Shown piece after piece: positions 14,953 to 24,600 of a stretch of 24,855 bases of DNA. Position 1 is the first letter of the stretch. Every line of letters begins with the position of its first letter. The position numbers and the translations under genes are program-made. Under the pieces are notes generated by a model that worked only from the letters and a program-made list of their open reading frames with translations, was not told where the DNA came from and made no database searches. The DNA lies in contig JAHHTQ010000033.1 in NCBI GenBank assembly GCA_020024555.1, positions 1-24,855 on the forward strand, written 5' to 3'. The stretch comes from Angelakisella sp. (GTDB taxonomy: Bacteria; Bacillota; Clostridia; Oscillospirales; Ruminococcaceae).

Positions 14953-17691
14953 ATGAAGAAGTTTAAACAACTTTTCTGTATAGCGTTAAGTTTATTTTTA
15001 ATATTATCAATGTGCGGTTGCGGTAGCGACGCATTTGGCGATGATGATATTTATTTGGTAAGTTCAACTTACTTTATGGGGCAAGCCAAAGGATACCATG
15101 TAGATACCGATAATGAAAGCGCTATTTTCAAAACCGCCCAACCGACGCTTTCCGAGCAACAAGAAAATATTAACAAGTGCTTGGATTTTGGAAAAAATCA
15201 TAACTTTAATACGGCATTTGTTGATGTGCATAACGAAAACGGTTCTATATATAAATCAAAGTATATAAATCTCGATAAACGAATACCGACAGATGATAAT
15301 AATTATGATATGCTTGGATATATGTGCGCGAAAGCTCAGGAACGTTCTATGCAAATTTATGCGGTTTTGGATTTATATAATCTGAATATTATAAATCCCG
15401 AAAAAGTAAATATAAATGATATTGTAAATAATCAAAATGTATATGACCCGCAAAACCCAAAAACACAGGATATTATAAAAGATATCCTTACAGAACTGTT
15501 AAATAACTATGATATATCCGGTATAGTCTTAAAAAACATTGATGTTCCTTTCAATGCTTTTAATGTATCTACCGAAAAAACACAGGAAATAATAACAGAT
15601 ATTGTTGAGCATATTGAGAAGAAAAAAGCCACAACATCTATATGTCTGTCATTTGACTTTGATAACAAAGAAAGTATTTTCAATAAAAAATTTATAGAAA
15701 ATCTTAATAAAAACCTAAATATAAATATGTTTATCCCTACAACTCAAAACAAAATAAATACAGGATATATTGACTTTGTAAATAATGTAGTAAATTTAAA
15801 TTTAGGTGATACATCTATCTATACAATAAATGAATATTCAAATGACAACGCAAACGAACTGCAAAACCAACTGCTTGCGAATGCCGCTCACAGCGCCTTT
15901 GAAGGTTCAATTATCGGAACATATACTGAATTAAAAAGTCTTGATGATATAAATATGACGATGATAAAGAGCGGATTTAACGCAGGAAACTTTAATCCAC
16001 TGAAAGTCGACTTATCCGTACAGCCAAAGTTAAACATATCTTATCCGGAAAACAATTTTGTTACAGATAAAGATACCGTATTTATTATGGGAACATCATC
16101 ACCCGATAAGCCTATTACAATAAACGACGAAGAATATAAACAAACCACATCAAACGGAACGTTCGGTATTCATTATAAATTGAATTCAGGTGAAAATATA
16201 ATAAAAATTTCTCAGGATAATACTACTTGTGAGCTTTTGGTAAATTATACGAAAAACGCTACCCAAAAGATAACAGCTATTCCCGATAACGCGCTCTTTC
16301 CCACAACATCAATAGGTTATGACAGTAACGAAACTGTCAATATAAGCATAACCGCTCCTGCGCAAGCTACCATAACCGCAACTGTTCGGGAAACCACGGT
16401 AGTATTAAAACAGACTCAAACCGCCGATGAAGGTATGCCTGTTGAATATACTGGTTCATTTTCTTTGAATAATGTGGAAGTTGGAAAAGATGAAGTAAAA
16501 AGCCTTGGTAAAATAACCTATATAGTGGCATCGAACGGAAATAACAGTGTACAGACATCAAAAGGGGAAATTGTTGTTGCCGGCAGAAATATACCGCTTG
16601 TTGCAGAAGTTTTGCCACATTCATCAGCGTTGCTTGACAGCGCAAACGTTGATAACCACAATGGTTTTATAAATAAAGGAGCAAAATTTGCAGTAAGGGG
16701 AAAAACTCCGATAACCGTAAACGGATATAAGCAATATGCCTATAAACTATCCAATAACCAATATATACAGGCAAGTAACGCAAATATTGAAAGCGTACCC
16801 GAGGAGTGCTATTCAAAAATTACTGAGGCAAAGACGCAAGCCCTCGATAAAAATCAAGTTATAACTTTTATCGGAGCAACACCGGCAATAACAGGTGATT
16901 TAAAAGAAAAAGCGCTCGAACTTACTTTTTTTGACACAGATATACAAATCAATACCGATGATATTATCGGAGGTATAGTTACAGAAGCAAAGCTTGAAGA
17001 CAAAGGCAGACTTGATATTCTTACTTTGACATTTAATACTGATATATGGGGATATGATGTATCCTACAAAGACGGAAATACAGAAATTTTTATAAAGACA
17101 CCACCCTCAATAGATATAACGCACGAAAAACCATTGAGCGGAATAAAAATTGTATTGGACGCAGGACACGGAGGCAAAAATCCCGGAGCTGTCGGTGTCG
17201 CGGGAACAATGGGTCCCACAGAAGCTATGTTAAATGATGCTTATGTTTCGGCAACACGATTCAGACTTGAACAGATGGGCGCCAAAGTAGTAACCACAAG
17301 GGAAATTTTGGCAGAAGATGTATCTCTTGATGAAAGAATGAATATATTGAGTAATGAAAAAGCGGATATATTCTTATCGCTACACCACAACAGTACCGAT
17401 AAAAGCAAGGATTTAACAGATGTCAGTGGAATGGAAGTATATTACAATACACCAAACAGCAAACTATTTGCCGATACTTTAATGAAAAATTTATCATCTT
17501 CAACTATGAGCAAATCAAGTGAAAGTCAATATGCAAATTACTTTGTAACACGTACGAATATATGTCCTGCCGTATTGTTTGAATTAGGTTATATAGTAAA
17601 TCCGACTGAATATGAAAAGATAACAAAAGAGGAAAATTTATATAAAGTTGCAAATGCTATCTCACTCTCAATTCTGGAAATCTTGAAATAA
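14953..17691 (+). CDS. Lipoprotein N-acetylmuramoyl-L-alanine amidase with a long N-terminal region
   Basis: This 912-residue protein has a lipoprotein signal (lipidation likely at Cys23). Residues about 35-330 resemble a TIM-barrel glycosidase-like domain (GHL10-like pattern, with segments such as NTAFVDVHNENGSIYKS). Residues about 350-440 look like an Ig/glucodextranase-like beta domain, and further beta-rich modules follow. Residues 730-912 are an Amidase_3 domain with His739 (DAGHGG), Glu757, His811 (SLHHN) and catalytic-type Glu877 (FELGYIVNP). It should cleave the amide bond between muramic acid and the stem peptide from outside the membrane. It is linked to ylbJ, so a spore-envelope or cortex role is possible. 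Whether the N-terminal region is an active glycosidase is not shown. Confidence 0.88.
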   Translation: MKKFKQLFCIALSLFLILSMCGCGSDAFGDDDIYLVSSTYFMGQAKGYHVDTDNESAIFKTAQPTLSEQQENINKCLDFGKNHNFNTAFVDVHNENGSIYKSKYINLDKRIPTDDNNYDMLGYMCAKAQERSMQIYAVLDLYNLNIINPEKVNINDIVNNQNVYDPQNPKTQDIIKDILTELLNNYDISGIVLKNIDVPFNAFNVSTEKTQEIITDIVEHIEKKKATTSICLSFDFDNKESIFNKKFIENLNKNLNINMFIPTTQNKINTGYIDFVNNVVNLNLGDTSIYTINEYSNDNANELQNQLLANAAHSAFEGSIIGTYTELKSLDDINMTMIKSGFNAGNFNPLKVDLSVQPKLNISYPENNFVTDKDTVFIMGTSSPDKPITINDEEYKQTTSNGTFGIHYKLNSGENIIKISQDNTTCELLVNYTKNATQKITAIPDNALFPTTSIGYDSNETVNISITAPAQATITATVRETTVVLKQTQTADEGMPVEYTGSFSLNNVEVGKDEVKSLGKITYIVASNGNNSVQTSKGEIVVAGRNIPLVAEVLPHSSALLDSANVDNHNGFINKGAKFAVRGKTPITVNGYKQYAYKLSNNQYIQASNANIESVPEECYSKITEAKTQALDKNQVITFIGATPAITGDLKEKALELTFFDTDIQINTDDIIGGIVTEAKLEDKGRLDILTLTFNTDIWGYDVSYKDGNTEIFIKTPPSIDITHEKPLSGIKIVLDAGHGGKNPGAVGVAGTMGPTEAMLNDAYVSATRFRLEQMGAKVVTTREILAEDVSLDERMNILSNEKADIFLSLHHNSTDKSKDLTDVSGMEVYYNTPNSKLFADTLMKNLSSSTMSKSSESQYANYFVTRTNICPAVLFELGYIVNPTEYEKITKEENLYKVANAISLSILEILK

Positions 17692-17902
17692 ATTGGGTAA
17701 ATTCTACAATCTTTTAATTATTTTTAATTAATTTTGCCATAGCTAACAAAAAGAAAGTTGAATTTTTGGTATTTATTATATCTGTATTTTATTGAATTAT
17801 TCTTTTAAATATATTATAATAACATAGTAATATTTATTATATTACTTACATTAAATTTGAGCTTTCTTTTGCAATATTTATATATAAAGATGATTAGTGA
17901 AA

Positions 17903-17946
17903 AACCAAAAATTCCCTGATGAATATTCATCAGGGAATTTTTGGTT
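17903..17946. terminator. 44-nt perfect palindrome, probable bidirectional terminator
   Basis: The two 22-nt halves are exact complements with no loop bases. Each strand ends with a T-rich arm after a GC-containing centre, so it can terminate the amidase transcript from one side and trxA from the other. Its length and perfection are unusual. Confidence 0.7.
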
Positions 17947-17967
17947 AATTTTATATTTTAGAAAATA

Positions 17968-18023
17968 AGACAATACCGCATAAATAACATCTATAAATTC
18001 AATGTAATTATGCGGTACTGTCT
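17968..18023 (-). terminator. Stem-loop after trxA
   Basis: A 16-bp stem (17968-17983 with 18008-18023) with one G-U pair on the minus strand closes a 24-nt loop. It begins about 10 nt past the trxA stop and is followed by a T-containing stretch. It probably stabilises or ends the trxA message. Confidence 0.6.
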
Positions 18024-18032
18024 AAAAAATTA

Positions 18033-18338
18033 TTATTTTACCATTTTAATTATTTCTTCTTTTTGTTTAACGCCTACGGAACGTGTTACTTCTTCACCGT
18101 TTTTTAGTACAACAAGCGTTGGTATGCTCATTATTCCAAAACGTTGTGCAAGCTCAGGATTTTGGTCAATATCAACCTTGCATACTTTAAAATCTGTATT
18201 TTCCTTTGAAATTTCATCTATTGTAGGCGCAAGCATTTTGCAAGGACCACACCATGTTGCCCAAAAGTCAACCAAAACAGGTTGTGTTGAATTAATTACT
18301 TCTGCTTCAAAATTTTCGTTTGTTACTACTAGTGCCAT
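18033..18338 (-). CDS. trxA: Thioredoxin
   Basis: This 101-residue protein is a complete thioredoxin. The active site is WCGPC (Cys30/Cys33). The conserved DFWATW strand precedes it, the buried Asp24 is present, and the cis-proline segment is MSIPT. It reduces protein disulfides in the cytoplasm using thioredoxin reductase, which is not in this window. I chose ATG 18338, which has GGAGG upstream, over the start at 18365. It lies downstream of a Crp/Fnr-type regulator on the same strand, with a 138-nt gap that contains a 13-nt palindrome. Confidence 0.95.
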   Translation of the reverse strand: MALVVTNENFEAEVINSTQPVLVDFWATWCGPCKMLAPTIDEISKENTDFKVCKVDIDQNPELAQRFGIMSIPTLVVLKNGEEVTRSVGVKQKEEIIKMVK

Positions 18339-18456
18339 AAAAAAAATACCTCCGATAATATTCATTCTTTTATTATTATTTGTTTTTTTATTTTGTTTAT
18401 GTATGGTTTATCTTTACCAAGTGAATATATAATATCACAAAAATATAAACTGTTCG

Positions 18457-18469
18457 GTGATATTATCAC
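18457..18469. promoter_or_regulatory. Operator-like palindrome between the regulator and trxA
   Basis: GTGATA and TATCAC flank one base, giving a 13-nt perfect inverted repeat. A second TATCACA lies 31 nt away (18433-18439). The half-site resembles those bound by the Crp/Fnr family. It lies just past the regulator's stop and ahead of trxA. It could be an operator or only the end of the regulator message. Confidence 0.35.
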
Positions 18470-18476
18470 ATAAAAA

Positions 18477-19133
18477 TTATAAATTTCTGAGTTTCTCTAT
18501 ATTAAGCAATTTAATTTTACCACGTGACAGTTCCACAAGTCCTTCTATTTGAAATTGTTTCAAAAGTCTGGTTACAACCTCACGCGCAGTACCAAGATCA
18601 CGGGCAAGAATATCGTGTGTGATAATTAATATGTCACTCTGTTCCAAATCACGATGTTCAAGAAGCTTTTGCGCAAGTCTGTTTGCCATATTTGAAAATG
18701 CAAATTGACTGAATAGTCCCATTATTTCAGAAAATTTTTCCGAAACCATTTCCAAAACATATTCTTTTACCTGAATATTATTGTCACTTATTTGTTTAAA
18801 GACACATTTCGGTATAATAATCAAATCCGCATCTTCTTCCATTTCCATATTAATGGTAATATTCATATTTTTTATCATACACGCGGCGCTCAGTATACAC
18901 GTCTCACCGGGAATAACTCTATACAGTGTAATTTCCTCACCGTTCAGTGAAGTAATATACGCGCGTGCCCGTCCTTTTTTTATTGCAATAGGGCCTGTGC
19001 ATTCTTCACCACCGTGTGTTATTATCATACCTTTTTTTTTGTGCACCTCTATAATTCTTGTTCTTATAAGTTCCTTTTCGTCTTCTTTTAAATACTTCCA
19101 AAAAGAAAAATTGCTCTCAAAAAAATCTTCCAT
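18477..19133 (-). CDS. Crp/Fnr-family transcription regulator
   Basis: This 218-residue protein has an N-terminal cyclic-nucleotide-binding-like beta barrel (about residues 10-130) and a C-terminal winged helix containing ARDLGTAREVVTRLLKQF, the recognition-helix signature of the family. It lacks the N-terminal four-cysteine cluster of true FNR. Cys45, Cys79 and Cys85 (CILSAAC) lie in the sensor barrel and could sense redox state or bind a metal, which is inference. The RBS is GAGGGAA before the ATG. Because trxA follows on the same strand, thioredoxin is a candidate target. The preceding hypothetical gene ends 32 nt upstream and may share the transcript. Confidence 0.9.
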   Translation of the reverse strand: MEDFFESNFSFWKYLKEDEKELIRTRIIEVHKKKGMIITHGGEECTGPIAIKKGRARAYITSLNGEEITLYRVIPGETCILSAACMIKNMNITINMEMEEDADLIIIPKCVFKQISDNNIQVKEYVLEMVSEKFSEIMGLFSQFAFSNMANRLAQKLLEHRDLEQSDILIITHDILARDLGTAREVVTRLLKQFQIEGLVELSRGKIKLLNIEKLRNL

Positions 19134-19165
19134 AAATATTCCCTCTTATCATAATTTCTGAAAAA

Positions 19166-19579
19166 TTATATAAACCAACGTTTTATTAAAAACATCATTC
19201 TACCATATCCATAATCCTTATCACTATGCACATTGGCAGCTACATTCCACATATACACAGTATTTCCGTCAATCTCCAAAGAATTAATATTATTAATATT
19301 GGTTATTTTTTTCGGTATATCATCTTCTTTTACACCAAGCGGCAAAGGTTTCTTATATATAATGGTACCGTCATCTTTAATATTTTCTATCTTAACATCA
19401 AAAACCACGCCTGCCGCCTCACCATAGCAATAACGTTTAAAAATAAAATTCCCGTCATAATAAGAAAATATACAATCCCTGTAATGATGATGCCTGCCTT
19501 CTCTTTCAAATCTAAATCCGACAGAATTTGATTTTACTATATCTTTTTTTAATTTTTTTTTAAATTCAGATATTGTCAT
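19166..19579 (-). CDS. Hypothetical protein
   Basis: This 137-residue soluble protein has no signal peptide or membrane segment. It begins with a lysine-rich helix and continues with beta-rich sequence, including an EREGRHHHYRDC stretch with three histidines and a cysteine, an IIYKKPLP segment, and an aromatic C terminus ending KRWFI. I do not recognise a family. The AAGGAAG RBS before the ATG supports a real gene. It precedes the Crp/Fnr gene on the same strand and diverges from the response regulator across a 200-nt AT-rich gap in which I see no clear promoter. Confidence 0.6.
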   Translation of the reverse strand: MTISEFKKKLKKDIVKSNSVGFRFEREGRHHHYRDCIFSYYDGNFIFKRYCYGEAAGVVFDVKIENIKDDGTIIYKKPLPLGVKEDDIPKKITNINNINSLEIDGNTVYMWNVAANVHSDKDYGYGRMMFLIKRWFI

Positions 19580-19779
19580 AAAATACTTCCTTTTAAATTA
19601 AATTTCCCCATAATTACTATTTTAAAATATATAAATTTATTACTATTGTTGCTTTTTTTCCTAAAATATGATACTATACTATTATGATATTACTTTTATG
19701 TATTTTGCATAAGTGAAATTACTATTTTGTTTAACAAAAATTACAAAAATCAACAACCATATCAAAATGGAGAGCAAAT

Positions 19780-21444
19780 ATGAAGAATACCATATTAATC
19801 ATTGATGATAGCACCCTTATCAGAGATCATCTTACAACAAATCTATCATCTGAATATATTATACTACAAGCAGAAAACGGAGAGCAAGCTATCGAAATTA
19901 TAACAAATAATTTTGATGCTATAAAAATTATTCTGCTTGACTTAGTAATGCCCAAAATGAACGGAATAGAGTTTTTACATATTTTAAGTAAACTGGTAGG
20001 GCAAAAAGATATTCCCATATTTGTTATAACATCACAAAAACGTGAAGATTACGAATATACAGCGCTTAAAATGGGCGCATACGATTTTTTGCAAAAACCC
20101 ATAAACATAGACTTATTAAAAATTAAAATAGAAAATGCCATAAAACATACTGATAATAAAGACGAAATAATAAAATTTGAATCTGACTTTGATAAATTAA
20201 CCCAAATTTACAACAAACACAAATTTTTTAAAACAGTGGGAGAAATGCTAAAAATATATAATCAAAAACATTTTGTATTTATCTTACTGGATATAGATAA
20301 ATTTAAACTTATCAATACTTATTTCGGTGAAAAAACAGGTGACGCTATTCTGTGTCGTATAGCCGAAAATTTACAAAAACAATTCTCACCTATGACAAAC
20401 TCTGTTTATGGCAGAATTGCCGGTGATATTTTCGCTGTATGTTGTGAATATAATCCAAAAGACACAGAAAATATTATTCAGCAATGTAAAAACAGTAAAC
20501 ATCTATTTGAAAACCTCTATCAAAACGTTATCATAAATCCAAGTATCGGTATATACTTTATTGATGATAATACCTTACCCATAACACGTATTTTTGACAG
20601 AGCAAAGCTTGCTGCCGAAAAATGTAAAAACAGCTATACTCAAATATGCAAAGTATTTGATATGTCTATTGAAAAAGAAGTTATGCTTGTACAAGAAGTA
20701 ACAAATGAAATGCAATCAAGTTTGGACTCCGGTCAATTTAAAGTTTTCTATCAACCTAAGTTTGACTTGCGTACTGAAAAAATTATAGGCGCCGAAGCCC
20801 TTGTCCGTTGGGTTCACCCCAAAAAAAGCATTATTCCGCCTGATAATTTTATTCCGTTATTTGAAGCCAATGGTTTTATAACTGAACTTGACAGTTATAT
20901 TTTTGAACAAGTATGCTCACATTTAAGAGAGTGGATAGACAGCGGAAAAAAGGTAATTCCAATATCTGTAAATTTGTCCCGTATAGACCTATATTCCACA
21001 GACTTTTTGTATAATATAAAAAAATGTATGGAAAAATATTGTTTACCACACAAATTTTTGCATTTGGAAATAACTGAAAGCGCGTTTGCCGAAGACACAA
21101 ATCAAATAATCACTGTCTTAAACCATCTGCGTAACTATGGATTTTACATAGAAATGGACGACTTTGGCAAAGGATATTCTTCTTTGAATATGATAAATGA
21201 TTTACCTTTTGATACAATCAAGCTTGATATGAGATTTTTGAGCGGAAATAAATCTTCCAGTCGTTCATATAATATTTTGGAATTTGTGGTAAACCTTACC
21301 GAAAAACTGAATATTCCCGCAATAGCAGAAGGTGTTGAAACAAAAGAAGACTTGCAAATTCTAAAAAAGATACATTGTCCATACGGTCAAGGCTATTATT
21401 TTTCAAAACCTGTCAACAAAGAAACTTTTGAAAAGTTACTTTAA
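19780..21444 (+). CDS. Response regulator with degenerate GGDEF and intact EAL domain (c-di-GMP phosphodiesterase)
   Basis: This 554-residue cytoplasmic protein has three domains. The receiver domain (about 1-120) has acidic residues Asp9/Asp10, phospho-acceptor Asp54 and Lys104 in LQKP. The GGDEF domain (about 140-290) keeps LDIDKFK, but its signature is AGDIF (residues 214-218) instead of GGDEF, so cyclase activity is unlikely. The EAL domain (about 310-554) keeps EAL (339-341), EITES, DDFGKGYSSL (Asp460/Asp461), IKLD, AEGVET and a GQGYYF ending, so it should hydrolyse cyclic di-GMP. Phosphorylation by an unlinked kinase may control it. The RBS is GGAGAG. A strong terminator follows. Confidence 0.93.
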   Translation: MKNTILIIDDSTLIRDHLTTNLSSEYIILQAENGEQAIEIITNNFDAIKIILLDLVMPKMNGIEFLHILSKLVGQKDIPIFVITSQKREDYEYTALKMGAYDFLQKPINIDLLKIKIENAIKHTDNKDEIIKFESDFDKLTQIYNKHKFFKTVGEMLKIYNQKHFVFILLDIDKFKLINTYFGEKTGDAILCRIAENLQKQFSPMTNSVYGRIAGDIFAVCCEYNPKDTENIIQQCKNSKHLFENLYQNVIINPSIGIYFIDDNTLPITRIFDRAKLAAEKCKNSYTQICKVFDMSIEKEVMLVQEVTNEMQSSLDSGQFKVFYQPKFDLRTEKIIGAEALVRWVHPKKSIIPPDNFIPLFEANGFITELDSYIFEQVCSHLREWIDSGKKVIPISVNLSRIDLYSTDFLYNIKKCMEKYCLPHKFLHLEITESAFAEDTNQIITVLNHLRNYGFYIEMDDFGKGYSSLNMINDLPFDTIKLDMRFLSGNKSSSRSYNILEFVVNLTEKLNIPAIAEGVETKEDLQILKKIHCPYGQGYYFSKPVNKETFEKLL

Positions 21445-21498
21445 ATATCACTGAAAAATTTTGATGAATGTAAACAAATAATATAAATAAATTAAAGG

Positions 21499-21537
21499 TA
21501 TAACCATTCACCATAATGACGAAGTCTATAAAAGTTT
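21499..21537. repeat. Intergenic repeat, copy B
   Basis: This copy matches 11850-11888 at 34 of 39 positions. Its central palindrome has two mismatched pairs compared with copy A. It is followed on the plus strand by a run of T, GACAG (21552-21556), TGAG and a terminator hairpin. The same motif order occurs on the minus strand at copy A. Confidence 0.7.
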
Positions 21538-21560
21538 TACTCAGTTTTTTTGACAGACTG

Positions 21561-21596
21561 AGAGCGTTAAGGAAAATCCTTAACGCTCTTTTGTTA
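21561..21596 (+). terminator. Terminator of the response regulator gene
   Basis: A perfect 13-bp stem (21561-21573 with 21577-21589), a 3-nt loop and a TTTTGTT tail lie about 120 nt past the stop. A smaller 6-bp hairpin (21540-21545 with 21557-21562) overlaps its left arm. Confidence 0.88.
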
Positions 21597-21625
21597 TTGG
21601 TGTGAAAAATATTTCTGTTTTTTTA

Positions 21626-24600
21626 CTATTGCAACAAATCCAGTATTCTGTCTTTTGACATAGTCATAATATCGCCATCTGTATTCCCCTCTATACTGTC
21701 CATAAGCTTACTCTTTTTCTCCTGTAAAGCAAGTATTTTTTCTTCTATTGTATCTTTTACAATTAGGCTGTATACATGAACTTTTGATTTTTGTCCCATA
21801 CGATGCGCCCTGTCTGTCGCCTGATTTTGCGCCGCCAAGTTCCACCATGGGTCATAGTGAATAACAATATCCGCTGATGTAAGATTTAGTCCTGTTCCTC
21901 CGGCTTTCAGTGATATTAAAAATATTGACGCCTCACCATTGTTAAACTTTTTTACAAGCTCGGCGCGTTTTTCTTTTGGCGTAGAGCCTTGCAAAGTAAA
22001 TGTTGATATTTTTTCTTCTTTCAGTTTCTTTTCTATAATATCCAGCATTGTTGTAAATTGTGAAAACAGAAGTACCTGATGTCCGCCCTCTACCGCGCGT
22101 CTGCACAAATCGACACAAGCGTTCAGCTTACAGCTTTCACCCTTATAGTCCTCAATACTTAGATGTGGGTCACAGCAAATACGTCGCAAAGTTGTAAGCA
22201 TAGAAAGTATCTGAACCTTATTAATATTTTCTTCGCTTTCGATTGTTTTCTTTGTACTTTCAACACAAGCATTGTATATCTTGCGTTCTTCACTGTCCAT
22301 TTGCACACGATGTATATGTTCGATTTTCGGAGGCAATTCTTTTAGCACATCTGTTTTCAGCCTCCTTAAAATAAACGGTGAAACCATTTTTCTCAGTACA
22401 TTTAAGCTATATTCACTTTCTTCTTTTATTATAGGTCTCTCTATTTCTTCCATAAACTTATGATGTGAATATAGATATCCAGGCATTAAAAAGTCGAATA
22501 TACTCCAAAGTTCGCTCAAACGATTTTCGATAGGTGTACCCGTCAGCGCGAAACGAATTCTGCTCTTGATATTTTTTACTGCCTTTGTCGACAGAGCCAT
22601 TGAATTTTTAATATATTGAGCCTCATCAAGTATACAACTGTAAAATTCAATATCTTTGTATTCGTCAATGTCTCGGCGAAGTAAATCATAAGATGTTACC
22701 AAAACATCATAATTTTTATATGATGCTATTAATTTTTTGCGTTCATCTGCGCCACCTATTACCATAAGTATTTTTATATCATCGATAAACTTATGCGCTT
22801 CTTCTGTCCAGTTAATAATAAGTGATGATGGGCAAATAATAAGTGAAACGGCTTTTTTCTTTTCCCTCTTTATTGAGTCAAGATATGACAAAACCTGTAC
22901 TGTTTTACCAAGACCCATATCATCGGCAAGTATCCCTCCAAATCCAAAGCTGTCCAAAGTTTTTAGCCATCTGAAACCTGTCTTTTGATAGTGTCGCAAC
23001 ATTCCTTCAAGTTTTGGCGAAGGATTAAAATTGCTGTATTCAACTGTATTTATATTTTTAATTATATTCTTAAATGCCTCATCACGTTTTACATCTATTA
23101 CTTCATCGGATTTTAATAAATTTTCCATATACGGAACACGATACATCGGTATTTCTATACTGTCTTTCTTTAAATCCTTATCAGTAATTGCAAGAGTTTC
23201 CGTCGCTTGCGCCAAATCTTGCAGACCGCTGTCTTCAAGTGAAATAAACGTACCGTTTTTCAGTCTGTGATAATTCTTACGCAACCGCAAAGATTTAAAT
23301 ATATCCATAAGTTCTTCACGGGGAAATACAGGCGTATCCAGTGACATATTAAGCACGCCGTCGCTTACGGAAAGTCCAACGCTTACACGTGGTTTTTGTA
23401 TATTGATTTTGTCTAAATTATCGCTTACAAGCACCTCTCCGTATAGCGAAAATTCCTCTATATTTTTTACCATAAAGTCATATATGTCTTCGGTATTATC
23501 CATATAGAATAGGGTTTTATCGCCCTGCGGTTCTTTAAAGAATCTTCTTACAAAATTTATATTGTCTATTTCCGCGCGCAAATTTCTGTTTATTTGACTT
23601 CTGTAATCTGTGTTATTCAAATAAGCATTCTCTATAATAATATCGCCATATTGAAAATCCACTTTTGCGGTGATTGAGCCGTCTTTCAACATATCAAAAT
23701 AAAATTTTGTTATAAATTCATCAGGTAAATATTTTGATAAAATTTGTTTACTGTCAACAATACGGACAATATTTTCTATCTCGGGCAAAACGCAACTGCA
23801 AAAAGTCGCAAGTTCATTTTCACCTATTGTCATAGGTGTTACAAGTGAGTTAATCAAAGGATAAGCTCTCTCGCTCATTTCTTTTGTACAGTGGTAAAAA
23901 GCTGTTTCATCTACTGCGTATAGTTCGCTTTGGTCCTTAATAAATGATACATTTTCTTTGATGTACACATTTACTCCGCCGAAGTCTTCCATAACCATTA
24001 ATGTAATTATGGGATTGCCCTCTACAAATGTTATTGGTTCTGCGGATAAATCGCTTGCCACAAGTTCATCTCTGTAAAGATTAAAAAACTTTAAAAATGA
24101 ATTTCCCCTCAGTGTCACTCTGTTTTTATTTATTAAGTCACCCAAAAGCAAATTTGTATCATTCTTACTTTCTTCACGCGCGTTTATAAGCAAATCTACT
24201 ATCGCTCTGCCCTTTTCGTCAAAGATATCCTTTGAATGTACAAATTGCAGTTCTTTACCATAAGTAACATCGTGGTTATACTTAATATCTTCCAAAAACT
24301 GATCAATTTTCTGTACAACATAGGCTCTCTTATTCGCCCTGTTAATTCTCAGTGATATTTCCGGATACTTATATGACATATGATAGTTAATATATCGTTT
24401 TAAATGTATTGTAGGAGTGACCGTAATTAAATCATAAGGCTTTAACTGTATATCTGTGTGCATAGTTAAATATGCCCTAAACATCTGCAAAGCCTTAAAG
24501 TCTGTTTTTTCATCAATAATTTTTTCTTCCATCGATTTATTTATATATACCAAAAAAACAGCTATTATATGTTCACAATTAGAAAAATCCTTGTAATACT

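Larger units (their letters stand above)
17692..18032. other. Intergenic region without a gene
   Basis: This 341-nt gap lies between the convergent amidase and trxA genes. It holds two hairpins, a 44-nt perfect palindrome and a trxA-proximal stem, both listed separately. The first 200 nt are AT-rich; the only structure I see there is a distant 9-bp inverted repeat (AAAAGAAAG with CTTTCTTTT), which may be chance. No ORF with an RBS was found. Confidence 0.6.

Noticed and set aside
16367..16645. 92-residue minus-strand ORF within the amidase gene
   Set aside because: It is antisense to a continuous, well-supported lipoprotein gene and has no ribosome site.
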